Notes under the pieces: model-generated | Databases searched by the model: none | The model's input: only the letters and a program-made list of their open reading frames with translations | Told to the model about the DNA's origin: nothing | Translations under genes and position numbers: made by a program | Origin: an uncultured Pseudomonadota bacterium | GTDB lineage: Bacteria; Pseudomonadota; Gammaproteobacteria; Steroidobacterales; Steroidobacteraceae | DNA length: 7,199 nt | Assembly (NCBI GenBank): GCA_903910215.1 | Contig: CAIVYV010000311.1 | Span: 1 to 7,199 of the forward strand | Direction of reading: 5' to 3' | In this document: in pieces, positions 1 to 6,023 of the stretch | How positions within the stretch are numbered: position 1 is the stretch's first letter | Layout: every line of letters starts with the position of its first letter

Positions 1-1
1 G

Positions 2-2455
2 GGCCAAGCCGGATTTGCACAATCAGAATCTGCTTCGGCGGGCCCGGCCCTCGAAGAGATCGTGGTGACGGCGCGTAAGCGTGAAGAGTCGCTGCAGGAA
101 GTGCCCCTCGCCGTGACGGCGTTGTCGGCGGCCGATATCACGAACCGCCAAGTCAATTCGATCGATGACCTCGCGAAGTTCGCGCCAGGTCTCGTGTTCT
201 CCCGTTCTTTCGGGCGCTCCAACGAGCGTCCGGTGGTGCGTGGTTTGGCGAGCGTTCTCGCGGGTACCAACGCGACGGTTGAGACCGGCGTCGCTTACTT
301 CGTCGATGGCGTGTACTACCCGGGCGACATCCAAACTTTGGATATGGCCGAAGTCGAGCGCGTCGAAGTGATCCGCGGTCCGCAGAGTGCGCTTTACGGG
401 CGTAACACCTACGCGGGTGCCATCAACTTCATCACGCGTCGCCCCGGCGATGAGATGAAGGCGTCAGTCAGCGGCGGCGCTGATGGCGACGAGCGACAGA
501 TTAGCGGTCGCTTGAGTGGTCGCCTGTCCGACACCTTGACCGGCGGTCTCTCGGTTCGTTATTTCGATTTCGACGGTCAGTGGAAGAACGAGTTGACCGG
601 CAAGACCGTCGGCGACGAGAACAGTGTCTCCTTCGGCGGCACTTTGAATTTCCAGCCGACCGAGAACGTCGAGCTGCGTTTGCGCGCCGCGCACAACCGC
701 GATCGTGACGGCACTCGTCCGCTGTTCTACCAGTCGCCGGAATTCAACAATTGCGCGCCGGGTACACGCTCCCTGGCCTCGTACCGACTGACTGGTTCAA
801 CCAACCGAAACCAGTATTTCTGTGGCGAAATTACCGCGCGTCCGATTTATTTGAACGACGCGCCGGTGACACAGCCGATCGTTCAGGTGCCGGGCATCCC
901 GAACGTCAACTACTTGGTGCCCGCGACGCCGAACGGTGTTTACGACACGCGTCAAGGCGTTGCGTTCTCCGGCGTGCATCGTGACCTCGACTTGCTGCTC
1001 GCCTCCTTGAGCTGGGATATCAACGGCTCGGGCTACACGGCGAGCATCAACGCCGGTAGCCGCAGTGACGATCGCAAGACGGGCGCGGACAGTGACCACT
1101 CGTCGATGAACATCATCGGCGCCAACGTCAACGGCGTGCAGCCGATGGCGTCAGGTGCGAGCTCGGCGGTCGACAAATACCGTGACTGGTCGGTGGAAGC
1201 CAAGATCGAGTCGCCACAGGATCGTCGATTCCGTTGGTCCGTGGGCGCCTATCAGTTCGACTGGGAGCAGAAGCAGCATCGCGTCGACTTCGCGAGCCTC
1301 AACGGTCAGGATCGTCCCGAGAAGATCTTTACCATCGAAAACGAAGCCATCTTCGGTTCGGTGGAGTTCGACTTCACTGACAAGCTCTCGGCATCGGCGG
1401 AAGTACGTCGCGCCGAAGAGCAGAAAGGGCAGATCGACTACACCCCCGTCGTGAATCTGCAGGGTGGTCCGACGGTCGTAACCTATGACTCGCGTATTCG
1501 GGGTAACGACACTTGGAAGTCGACTACGCCGCGCGTGACGGTCAACTACAAGGCCGCGGATGATCTGACGTTGTATGCCAACTACGCCAAGGGCTACAAG
1601 CCCGGCGGTTTCAACGGCTCCATCGCGATCATCAATGGTCGTCCGCAGGACGAATCCTTCGATCAGGAAGAGTCGGTCAACTACGAAGTCGGCATGAAGT
1701 CCACTTGGATGGATAATCGTCTCGTATTCAACGTCGCCGTCTTCAAGATGGATGTGACGGCCATCCAGTTGACGACGCCGATTCAGGCCTCGACGGGCGC
1801 CGTGACGTCGATCTCCACCAACCAAGGCGATGGCGAAGTTCGCGGCTTTGAGGTCGAGACCAAGTTCGCTGCCACCGACGAACTCACTCTCGGCTTCAAC
1901 TACGCCTTGGCCGATACCGAGTTCACGAGCGGTTGCGATGACATGCAGTTCACCATCACGAGTGGTGGCGGCATCTTCAATCCGAATGATCCGAACTCAA
2001 CGGCTCGCAATCTGAACGGTCAGGGCAGTTGCTCGATCGCTGGCAACGAGTTCCCGCTCGCGGCGAAGCACACGGCTTCGCTCACGGCCGACTTTGTCCG
2101 CCCGGTGTTCGGTGGTGACTACGAGTTCTACCTCAACAGCGACTTGTCCTACACCAGCAAGAAGTGGGTGCAGGTGCATAACCTCGCCTACACCGGTGCG
2201 GCAGCGCTGCTCGGCGCGCGCTTCGGTATCCAGACGGCTGATTGGAAGGTGGGTGTCTACGGTCGCAACCTGACGAACGAGGACTCCTCGCCGGGTGCGA
2301 CTCGTTGGTTGCAGCAGAACCTGATCGGCGTAAACGGCCTGACCGTGCCTGCAACGCCAGCAACGTCGGTAGCGTCCTACTCGTTGCCGCGTGGCTTCTT
2401 CGGCGTGCTGCGTCGCGAGCGCCAGATCGGTCTCGAGTTCAGCTACAACTTCTAA
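2..2455 (+). CDS. TonB-dependent outer-membrane receptor, 5' end cut by window edge
   Basis: This gated outer-membrane beta-barrel imports a ligand using energy from TonB-ExbB-ExbD. The frame is open from the left edge. A GTG at 62 could be taken as the start, but the 20 codons before it (ending ALEEI) complete a TonB box, EEIVVTARKREESLQEVP, so the true start and signal peptide lie upstream. In-window codons 17-40 hold the TonB box. The plug domain follows, with FVDGVYYPG at about 100-108 and RGPQSALYGRNTYAGAINF at about 125-143. The rest is barrel, including YANYAKGYKPGGFNGS (nt about 1572-1619), and it ends in alternating hydrophobic residues and a terminal Phe (LEFSYNF), the usual BAM-recognition ending. 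Two cysteine pairs (nt about 750-825 and 1930-2030) may form disulfides in surface loops. The 817 codons in the window are a normal length for the family. The ligand cannot be named: no siderophore, B12 or SusD-type gene is adjacent, and the next gene is convergent behind a terminator. The family is certain; the substrate is unknown. Confidence 0.96.
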   Translation, partial: GQAGFAQSESASAGPALEEIVVTARKREESLQEVPLAVTALSAADITNRQVNSIDDLAKFAPGLVFSRSFGRSNERPVVRGLASVLAGTNATVETGVAYFVDGVYYPGDIQTLDMAEVERVEVIRGPQSALYGRNTYAGAINFITRRPGDEMKASVSGGADGDERQISGRLSGRLSDTLTGGLSVRYFDFDGQWKNELTGKTVGDENSVSFGGTLNFQPTENVELRLRAAHNRDRDGTRPLFYQSPEFNNCAPGTRSLASYRLTGSTNRNQYFCGEITARPIYLNDAPVTQPIVQVPGIPNVNYLVPATPNGVYDTRQGVAFSGVHRDLDLLLASLSWDINGSGYTASINAGSRSDDRKTGADSDHSSMNIIGANVNGVQPMASGASSAVDKYRDWSVEAKIESPQDRRFRWSVGAYQFDWEQKQHRVDFASLNGQDRPEKIFTIENEAIFGSVEFDFTDKLSASAEVRRAEEQKGQIDYTPVVNLQGGPTVVTYDSRIRGNDTWKSTTPRVTVNYKAADDLTLYANYAKGYKPGGFNGSIAIINGRPQDESFDQEESVNYEVGMKSTWMDNRLVFNVAVFKMDVTAIQLTTPIQASTGAVTSISTNQGDGEVRGFEVETKFAATDELTLGFNYALADTEFTSGCDDMQFTITSGGGIFNPNDPNSTARNLNGQGSCSIAGNEFPLAAKHTASLTADFVRPVFGGDYEFYLNSDLSYTSKKWVQVHNLAYTGAAALLGARFGIQTADWKVGVYGRNLTNEDSSPGATRWLQQNLIGVNGLTVPATPATSVASYSLPRGFFGVLRRERQIGLEFSYNF

Positions 2456-2480
2456 GTTTTAAGTGGCTAAGTTCTAAGCG
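2452..2480 (+). repeat. Degenerate 7-bp tandem repeat just after the receptor stop codon
   Basis: Four near-copies of CTAAGTT lie head to tail: CTAAGTT (2452-2458), TTAAGTGG (2459-2466), CTAAGTT (2467-2473) and CTAAGCG (2474-2480). TAAG therefore recurs at 2453, 2460, 2468 and 2475. The first copy contains the receptor's TAA stop. It is probably a slippage product in the 3' untranslated region, and no function is apparent. Confidence 0.5.
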
Positions 2481-2499
2481 GCGAAAGACCGCAGTTCTT

Positions 2500-2531
2500 A
2501 AGGCCCGGCCGTCAAACGCCGGGCCTTTTTC
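2500..2531 (+). terminator. Rho-independent terminator of the TonB-receptor gene
   Basis: A perfect 10-bp stem is formed by AAGGCCCGGC (2500-2509) and GCCGGGCCTT (2518-2527), with the 8-nt loop CGTCAAAC. A T run at 2526-2530 follows on the plus strand. It sits 45 bp after the receptor stop and 11 bp beyond the end of the convergent phosphodiesterase gene. Read on the minus strand, the hairpin is followed only by TTAAGAAC, so termination for the opposing operon would be weaker. Confidence 0.93.
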
Positions 2532-2541
2532 TTTGGGCAAT

Positions 2542-3594
2542 CTATTGCATCGCCTGGCGAGCGGTGTCGGGAAAATCGCTGAAAACGCCATCGACACCCA
2601 GCTCGATGAAGGCTCGATATTCGACGGCTGGGTCACCCGCATAGTCCTTCAGCAGATGGATCTGCTCGTTGCGGAATGTCCAAGGATGCACCTGTAAACC
2701 TGCAGCGTGCGCGAGTTCGACGAAGTTGGTCGGTCGCGTCGCATGTCCATCGACTTCGCCGATCAAAAAACGTTTCCAGGGGCCGATGCCGTCTGCATAG
2801 GTGGCAATAGCCTCGAATGCCGCAGCCGATGCAAAGTTCGTAGGCAATTCGCCAACCGGATAAGTCGTGCATTCGGGTTGCGCAAACGGCGTTGGCAGAA
2901 TCACTGAGCCATCGGCGTTCGACCCGACGCCACCGACAAGTTGAATCAACTTAACTTGTGTGCGGCTGCGTAACCACTGCAGATTGCCCGCCTCGAAAGA
3001 CTGGATGAAAACCGGTGCGTCACGGTGATTCCAACCTGCGCTCTCAAGTGCGCTCAGTAGTGGCTCTTCGAGTGAGAGTCCGAGTGCGCAGTGCCAGCTT
3101 GGATGCTTCGTTTCAGGATAGATGCCGATGGTTCGGCCGCGTGCTTTCGACTCACGTTGCGCGAGCGCGATGATTTCTGCGAGGGTCGGCACTAGAAACT
3201 GACCATCGAATTCTTTTGATCGATCCGGTCGCGGCTGCACGGCTCGCAAGCTGCGTAACTCGGCGAGGGTGAAGTCGACCGTGAACCAACCGATTGTCTC
3301 GACGCCATCGATCCAGACGGTGCGTTTTCGATCCGCGAATTCCGTCCTCGAGGCGACATCAGTCGTTTGGCTGATATCTGGCTCATGCCTAGCGACGAGA
3401 TGGCCATCGCGTGTAGCGACGAGATCGGGTTCGATGTAATCCGCGCCCATCTCAATGGCGAGTTGATACGCCTCGAGTGTGTGCTCGGGTCGATAACCCG
3501 AGGCGCCACGATGGGCGATGACGAGAGGCGCGGCAATGGCGTTCACCATATGAGTCGCCAACGTACAGGCGATGAGCAGCGAATATTTGCGCAT
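2542..3594 (-). CDS. glpQ: Secreted glycerophosphodiester phosphodiesterase, GlpQ type
   Basis: It hydrolyses deacylated phospholipids such as glycerophosphocholine to sn-glycerol-3-phosphate and an alcohol, probably in the periplasm. The ATG at 3594 opens a Sec-type signal peptide (residues 1 to about 21-22, AIAA before PLVIAHRG). The GDPD domain fills the rest. HRGASGYRPEHT (28-39) supplies the first catalytic His (H28), R29 and E37. IEPDLV (54-59) supplies metal ligands E55 and D57. HLVARHEPD (65-73) supplies the second catalytic His, H70. YPETKHP (159-165) supplies a third acidic ligand, E161. The domain closes with GVDGVFSDFPDTA (333-345). At 350 aa it matches periplasmic GlpQ (about 358 aa in E. 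coli) rather than cytosolic UgpQ (about 250 aa). It lies 61 bp downstream of the acetyltransferase on the same strand and is probably the last operon gene, with no strong ribosome site of its own. No glycerol-3-phosphate transporter is in the window. Family membership is firm; the exact substrate is inferred. Confidence 0.95.
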   Translation of the reverse strand: MRKYSLLIACTLATHMVNAIAAPLVIAHRGASGYRPEHTLEAYQLAIEMGADYIEPDLVATRDGHLVARHEPDISQTTDVASRTEFADRKRTVWIDGVETIGWFTVDFTLAELRSLRAVQPRPDRSKEFDGQFLVPTLAEIIALAQRESKARGRTIGIYPETKHPSWHCALGLSLEEPLLSALESAGWNHRDAPVFIQSFEAGNLQWLRSRTQVKLIQLVGGVGSNADGSVILPTPFAQPECTTYPVGELPTNFASAAAFEAIATYADGIGPWKRFLIGEVDGHATRPTNFVELAHAAGLQVHPWTFRNEQIHLLKDYAGDPAVEYRAFIELGVDGVFSDFPDTARQAMQ

Positions 3595-3655
3595 GCCCGC
3601 AGGTTATTGAGCCCGTATGACGAATCGATGACGAGCCAAGTGGGTTGCCCGAGCA

Positions 3656-4192
3656 TCAAGGTACGACAGGCAATTCTTTGGTAAGCACCACGAATCGCAG
3701 GTCGGGTCGCTTGGGCTCGCCGAAGCGCGCATCGCCGTAGGGGAAGGCGGCAGTCTCGCCCGTGCGGGAATAGCCGCGGCGTTCGTACCAAGCGATGAGC
3801 TCGTCGCGTTGCTCGATGACTGTCATGACCATGCGGCTGATACCCCAATGGGTTTGCGCATCATGCTCGGCCGCTGCGAGTAATGCTCGGCCGAGACCGG
3901 CGGCTTGCAGCGTGGGCCGGATGGTTAGCATACCGAGATAGGCGTAATCACCGCGGCTCTGTAGCTGCACACAGGCTTGCAGCGCGCCATCCGCATCCTC
4001 GTGGACCAGCATCCGCTGTTGCGGTGCGCCGGCGATGAAGTCGCGAATCGCGGCCTCGTCGGTACGCTGACCGCCGAGCAAGTCCGCCTCCGTCGTCCAG
4101 CCGGCACGGCTGCTATCACCGCGATATGCTGAGTTCACGAGTGCGACGATCGCCGGAGCGTCGTCGGGACGGGCGAGTCTGACGGTAATCAA
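3656..4192 (-). CDS. GNAT-family N-acetyltransferase, TTG start
   Basis: This is a cytoplasmic acetyl-CoA-dependent transferase of 178 aa with no signal peptide. It begins MITVRLARPDDAPAI, the typical first strand and helix of a GNAT domain. The acetyl-CoA motif A is at about 86-105, with QAAGLGRALL (96-105) matching the Q/RxxGxG/A pyrophosphate loop. Motif B is WYERRGYSRTGE (135-146), followed by AFPYGD. AYRGDSSRAGWTTEADLL (22-39) resembles a GNAT subgroup that I recognise but cannot assign a substrate to. The start is TTG at 4192. A good Shine-Dalgarno (AAGGTGG) lies 7 nt upstream, and an upstream ATG is not available in frame. The TTG overlaps the stop of the preceding gene (TTGA), so translation is probably coupled. 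The acetyl acceptor could be a small amine, an amino acid or a protein terminus, and the sequence does not say which. Confidence 0.92.
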   Translation of the reverse strand: MITVRLARPDDAPAIVALVNSAYRGDSSRAGWTTEADLLGGQRTDEAAIRDFIAGAPQQRMLVHEDADGALQACVQLQSRGDYAYLGMLTIRPTLQAAGLGRALLAAAEHDAQTHWGISRMVMTVIEQRDELIAWYERRGYSRTGETAAFPYGDARFGEPKRPDLRFVVLTKELPVVP

Positions 4193-5019
4193 TCGATCGC
4201 CACCTTGCCTCGCGTCTCGGCGATCTGGCGGAGCCCCATGCGCAGCTCGAGGCGACGCTGAAACTCTTCGGGACCAAAAGCACGTTGTGCGAGCACGTTC
4301 ATGGGATCGGTACGGTACCCGATTTCGCGCACATAGTGATCGTAGCTCTGTTGCGCGAGGCGCTCCTCGGGAGCGAGCGGGTTGCGTTCGGCTTCATCGA
4401 TCCACTCGAACCAGCGACCGACGAACTCTTGAAGGTAGCTTTCGCAGGTGGCGATGTTCTCCTCGTTGAGTTCGCCCATGACACTCGTGCAGACCGGCGA
4501 CATCAAGCCGCGCAAGTAGGTACCGTGACTCCAGTTCCAAGTGAAGTTGGGCAGCCCGCGAAACCGGATCGCGCTGGCATTGGCCGGCTCGTAGTAATGA
4601 TTGACGTAGTCGAGGTTCGTGCGCAGATCGACGCGCGGTGTGTAGTCCGCATAGAAAAAGAGTTTCGGCACTGTGCCGAAGATCACGACCAAGTGCGGTA
4701 CTCGATTCTGCTGCGACAGAAAGACGGTCGCATTCATATCGAGGAGGCTCGCCTTGCGATTACCGAGCCAGGAGTGGACGAGCCATTCGACTCGTGGGCC
4801 GGTCCACGCGTTGAAGGAGCCCTCCATGCCGCCATCGAGCGAGGTGTAGTACTCGCTACCGCTTGTGGAGGGGTGCTTCTCGACCGAAAAGCGCCGTTTT
4901 ACACGATCGACGATGCCGGAATGGATGCCCCAGCACCGCTCCCACGCTCGATGAACATCCACGTTGGGTTGCTCGGCGAGGAATTCAGTGATGGTTTTGA
5001 TGTCGAGTTTGGTATTCAT
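4189..5019 (-). CDS. Red chlorophyll catabolite reductase-like protein (FDBR superfamily)
   Basis: This 276-aa protein has no signal peptide or membrane segment and is probably cytoplasmic. Compared from memory with plant red chlorophyll catabolite reductase (Arabidopsis ACD2), ordered matches run along its length. GGMEGSFNAWTG (63-74) pairs with SAEASLHIRSG. VEWLVHSWLGN (77-87) pairs with IDFVIGSWIHC. VPHLVVIF (107-114) pairs with APNFVVEL. TPRVDLRTNLDYVNHYYEP (127-145) pairs with LPHRKDLVLNPDYLKEYYQ. SHGTYLRGLMSP (164-175) pairs with SPSLFVRSAFSP. RAFGPEEFQRR (246-256) pairs with RMFGEEVSSR. The plant enzyme reduces a linear tetrapyrrole using ferredoxin. Here the plant Glu154 position is Ile113, Phe218 is Met173, and D238 falls at or next to Asp291, so the plant reaction cannot be assumed. 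ATG at 5019 is preceded by a 12-bp inverted repeat rather than a clear Shine-Dalgarno. It heads a probable operon with the acetyltransferase. Homology is an inference from remembered sequence; a different alpha/beta family is the alternative. Confidence 0.6.
   Translation of the reverse strand: MNTKLDIKTITEFLAEQPNVDVHRAWERCWGIHSGIVDRVKRRFSVEKHPSTSGSEYYTSLDGGMEGSFNAWTGPRVEWLVHSWLGNRKASLLDMNATVFLSQQNRVPHLVVIFGTVPKLFFYADYTPRVDLRTNLDYVNHYYEPANASAIRFRGLPNFTWNWSHGTYLRGLMSPVCTSVMGELNEENIATCESYLQEFVGRWFEWIDEAERNPLAPEERLAQQSYDHYVREIGYRTDPMNVLAQRAFGPEEFQRRLELRMGLRQIAETRGKVAID
4200..4206 (-). promoter_or_regulatory. Shine-Dalgarno that fixes the TTG start of the acetyltransferase
   Basis: On the minus strand this reads AAGGTGG, 7 nt before the TTG at 4192. 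It lies inside the last codons of the upstream RCCR-like gene. It supports TTG as the real start and favours translational coupling across the TTGA overlap. Confidence 0.7.
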
Positions 5020-5021
5020 CT

Positions 5022-5033
5022 GGCTAGTTAGCC
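5022..5033. repeat. Inverted repeat just upstream of the RCCR-like start codon
   Basis: GGCTA-GT-TAGCC is a perfect 5-bp inverted repeat with a 2-bp spacer, ending 2 bp before the ATG at 5019 where a Shine-Dalgarno would be expected. A 2-nt loop is too tight for an RNA hairpin with the full stem, so a small protein-binding site is the likelier reading. Chance is also possible. Confidence 0.3.
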
Positions 5034-5111
5034 GAAAGTGGGCATCGTGCGCTCAAGGATGCGGGTTTGGCGTTCGAGCCGTGGTCGGTGTGCTCCCCGA
5101 CTGGGCGCTGC

Positions 5112-5125
5112 AACAGGCTTCTGTT
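5112..5125. repeat. Inverted repeat upstream of the methyltransferase gene
   Basis: AACAG-GCTT-CTGTT is a perfect 5-bp inverted repeat with a 4-bp spacer, 37 bp before the ATG at 5163. Its position fits an operator near the promoter. It is short enough to be chance. Confidence 0.3.
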
Positions 5126-5151
5126 AGCCTTCGCTCACCACTCAAGGATAT

Positions 5152-5156
5152 GAGGT
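5152..5156 (+). promoter_or_regulatory. Ribosome binding site of the methyltransferase gene
   Basis: GAGGT lies 6 nt before the ATG at 5163. It supports that start, which also gives an intact signal peptide. Confidence 0.7.
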
Positions 5157-5162
5157 GTCTCA

Positions 5163-6023
5163 ATGAAAATCCGTGTATTGAAGCAAGCATTTTTGGCCTT
5201 TGTCGCGATGGCTTTTGCCGCGACAAGCTCGCTCGCTGCAACTTCGATCGACCCCATATTGACTGAGGTGACAGGTGGCGAGTGGCGCTCAGCCGATGAG
5301 AAGTCGCGCGATGCCGCGCGCAAGCCGATCGAGAACCTGCAGTTCTGGGGTCTGAAGCCCGGCGCGAGCATTCTCGAAGTGCAGCCGGGTGCCGGTTGGT
5401 GGACACGCATCCTTGCGCCCTATGCGGCGCGCACCGGTGGGCGCTACAGCGCGACGGCTGCTGATCTTGCCAACCCGTCGATCACGGAAGCTGCGCGCAA
5501 GGGCCGCGCCGATTTTGCGGCGCGCTTTGCCGACGATAAAATCTACGGCAAGGTCGAGCTCGTCAACTGGGGTGCGACTGCAGCTCCTTTGCCGACGAAC
5601 AGCTACGACTTCATCCTGTTGTCGCGTGTGATCCACGGTTGGATGCGCGTTGATGGCTTGGTCGATCGCAACTTTGCCAGCCTCGCGGGTTCTTTGAAGC
5701 CAGGTGGCGTGTTGGCCGTCGAGCAGCACCGGGCGAATCCGGGACCGCAAGATCCCAAAGCCGAGAGTGGCTACGTTACCGAGGCCTATGTGATCGCAGC
5801 AGCCGAGAAGGCCGGGTTACGATTGGCGGATAAATCGCAGATCAATGCAAACCCCAAGGACACCAAAGACCATCCTTTCGGTGTTTGGACGTTGCCGCCG
5901 ACTCGTATCACGGTGCCTTATGGTTCCGGCAAAGCACCCGATCCGAATTTTGATCGCAGTAAGTACGATGCAATCGGCGAGTCTGACCGAATGACATTGC
6001 GCTTCGTTAAGGCTGCACCGTGA
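5163..6023 (+). CDS. Exported class I SAM-methyltransferase-fold protein
   Basis: This 286-aa protein has a class I (Rossmann-type) methyltransferase domain behind a signal peptide. Residues 1-25 show a positive start (MKIRVLK), a hydrophobic stretch (AFLAFVAMAFAA) and a likely cut after SLA, with no lipobox Cys, so the mature protein should be soluble in the periplasm. The methyltransferase motif I is ILEVQPGAGWWT (70-81). Motif IV is about DFILLSRVIHGW (149-160). The late motif LKPGGVLAVEQHR (178-190) is typical of SAM methyltransferases. The lead-in ENLQFWGLKPG and the tail SDRMTLRFVK match the uncharacterised exported methyltransferases grouped, as I recall, in COG4798. The substrate is unknown, and how SAM would reach the periplasm is not obvious, so the fold may do something else. 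It starts at a good ribosome site and overlaps the TPR gene by 4 bp (GTGA), so the two are probably made together. Confidence 0.9.
   Translation: MKIRVLKQAFLAFVAMAFAATSSLAATSIDPILTEVTGGEWRSADEKSRDAARKPIENLQFWGLKPGASILEVQPGAGWWTRILAPYAARTGGRYSATAADLANPSITEAARKGRADFAARFADDKIYGKVELVNWGATAAPLPTNSYDFILLSRVIHGWMRVDGLVDRNFASLAGSLKPGGVLAVEQHRANPGPQDPKAESGYVTEAYVIAAAEKAGLRLADKSQINANPKDTKDHPFGVWTLPPTRITVPYGSGKAPDPNFDRSKYDAIGESDRMTLRFVKAAP
6008..6012 (+). promoter_or_regulatory. Shine-Dalgarno of the TPR gene inside the methyltransferase gene
   Basis: TAAGG lies 7 nt before the GTG at 6020, within the last codons of the methyltransferase gene. It supports the GTG start and the GTGA stop/start overlap. 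Confidence 0.6.

Larger units (their letters stand above)
5020..5162. promoter_or_regulatory. Divergent intergenic region between the two operons
   Basis: These 143 bp must hold promoters for both the leftward RCCR-like operon and the rightward methyltransferase operon. I could not find a convincing sigma-70 -35/-10 pair at good spacing on either strand. A 9-bp direct repeat, CTCAAGGAT, occurs at 5052-5060 and 5141-5149, and two short inverted repeats are present (listed separately). No terminator, small open frame or RNA gene is visible. Confidence 0.6.

Noticed and set aside
62..64. GTG at 62 as the start codon of the TonB-dependent receptor
   Set aside because: The frame is open to the left edge, and the codons before 62 complete a normal TonB box (LEEIVVTARKR). 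A start here would leave no signal peptide for an outer-membrane protein.
1151..1825. Minus-strand open frame of 224 codons inside the receptor gene
   Set aside because: It is rich in Arg and His and has no domain, as expected of the reverse strand of a GC-rich gene. The receptor frame here is certain.
2201..2210. GCAGCGCTGC palindrome
   Set aside because: It lies inside the receptor coding sequence, encodes part of an Ala-rich stretch, and is expected by chance at this GC content.
4285..5031. Plus-strand open frame of 248 codons opposite the RCCR-like gene
   Set aside because: It is antisense to a frame with recognisable motifs. Its own translation shows no domain, and it starts and ends without a ribosome site or sensible context.
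5052..5149. Sigma-70 promoter boxes in the divergent region
   Set aside because: Partial matches such as TTGGCG on the plus strand or TTGAGC on the minus strand lack a partner -10 at 16-18 bp. Calling a promoter would be a guess.
5289..5750. Minus-strand open frame of 153 codons inside the methyltransferase gene
   Set aside because: It is a shadow of a well-supported gene with methyltransferase motifs on the other strand.
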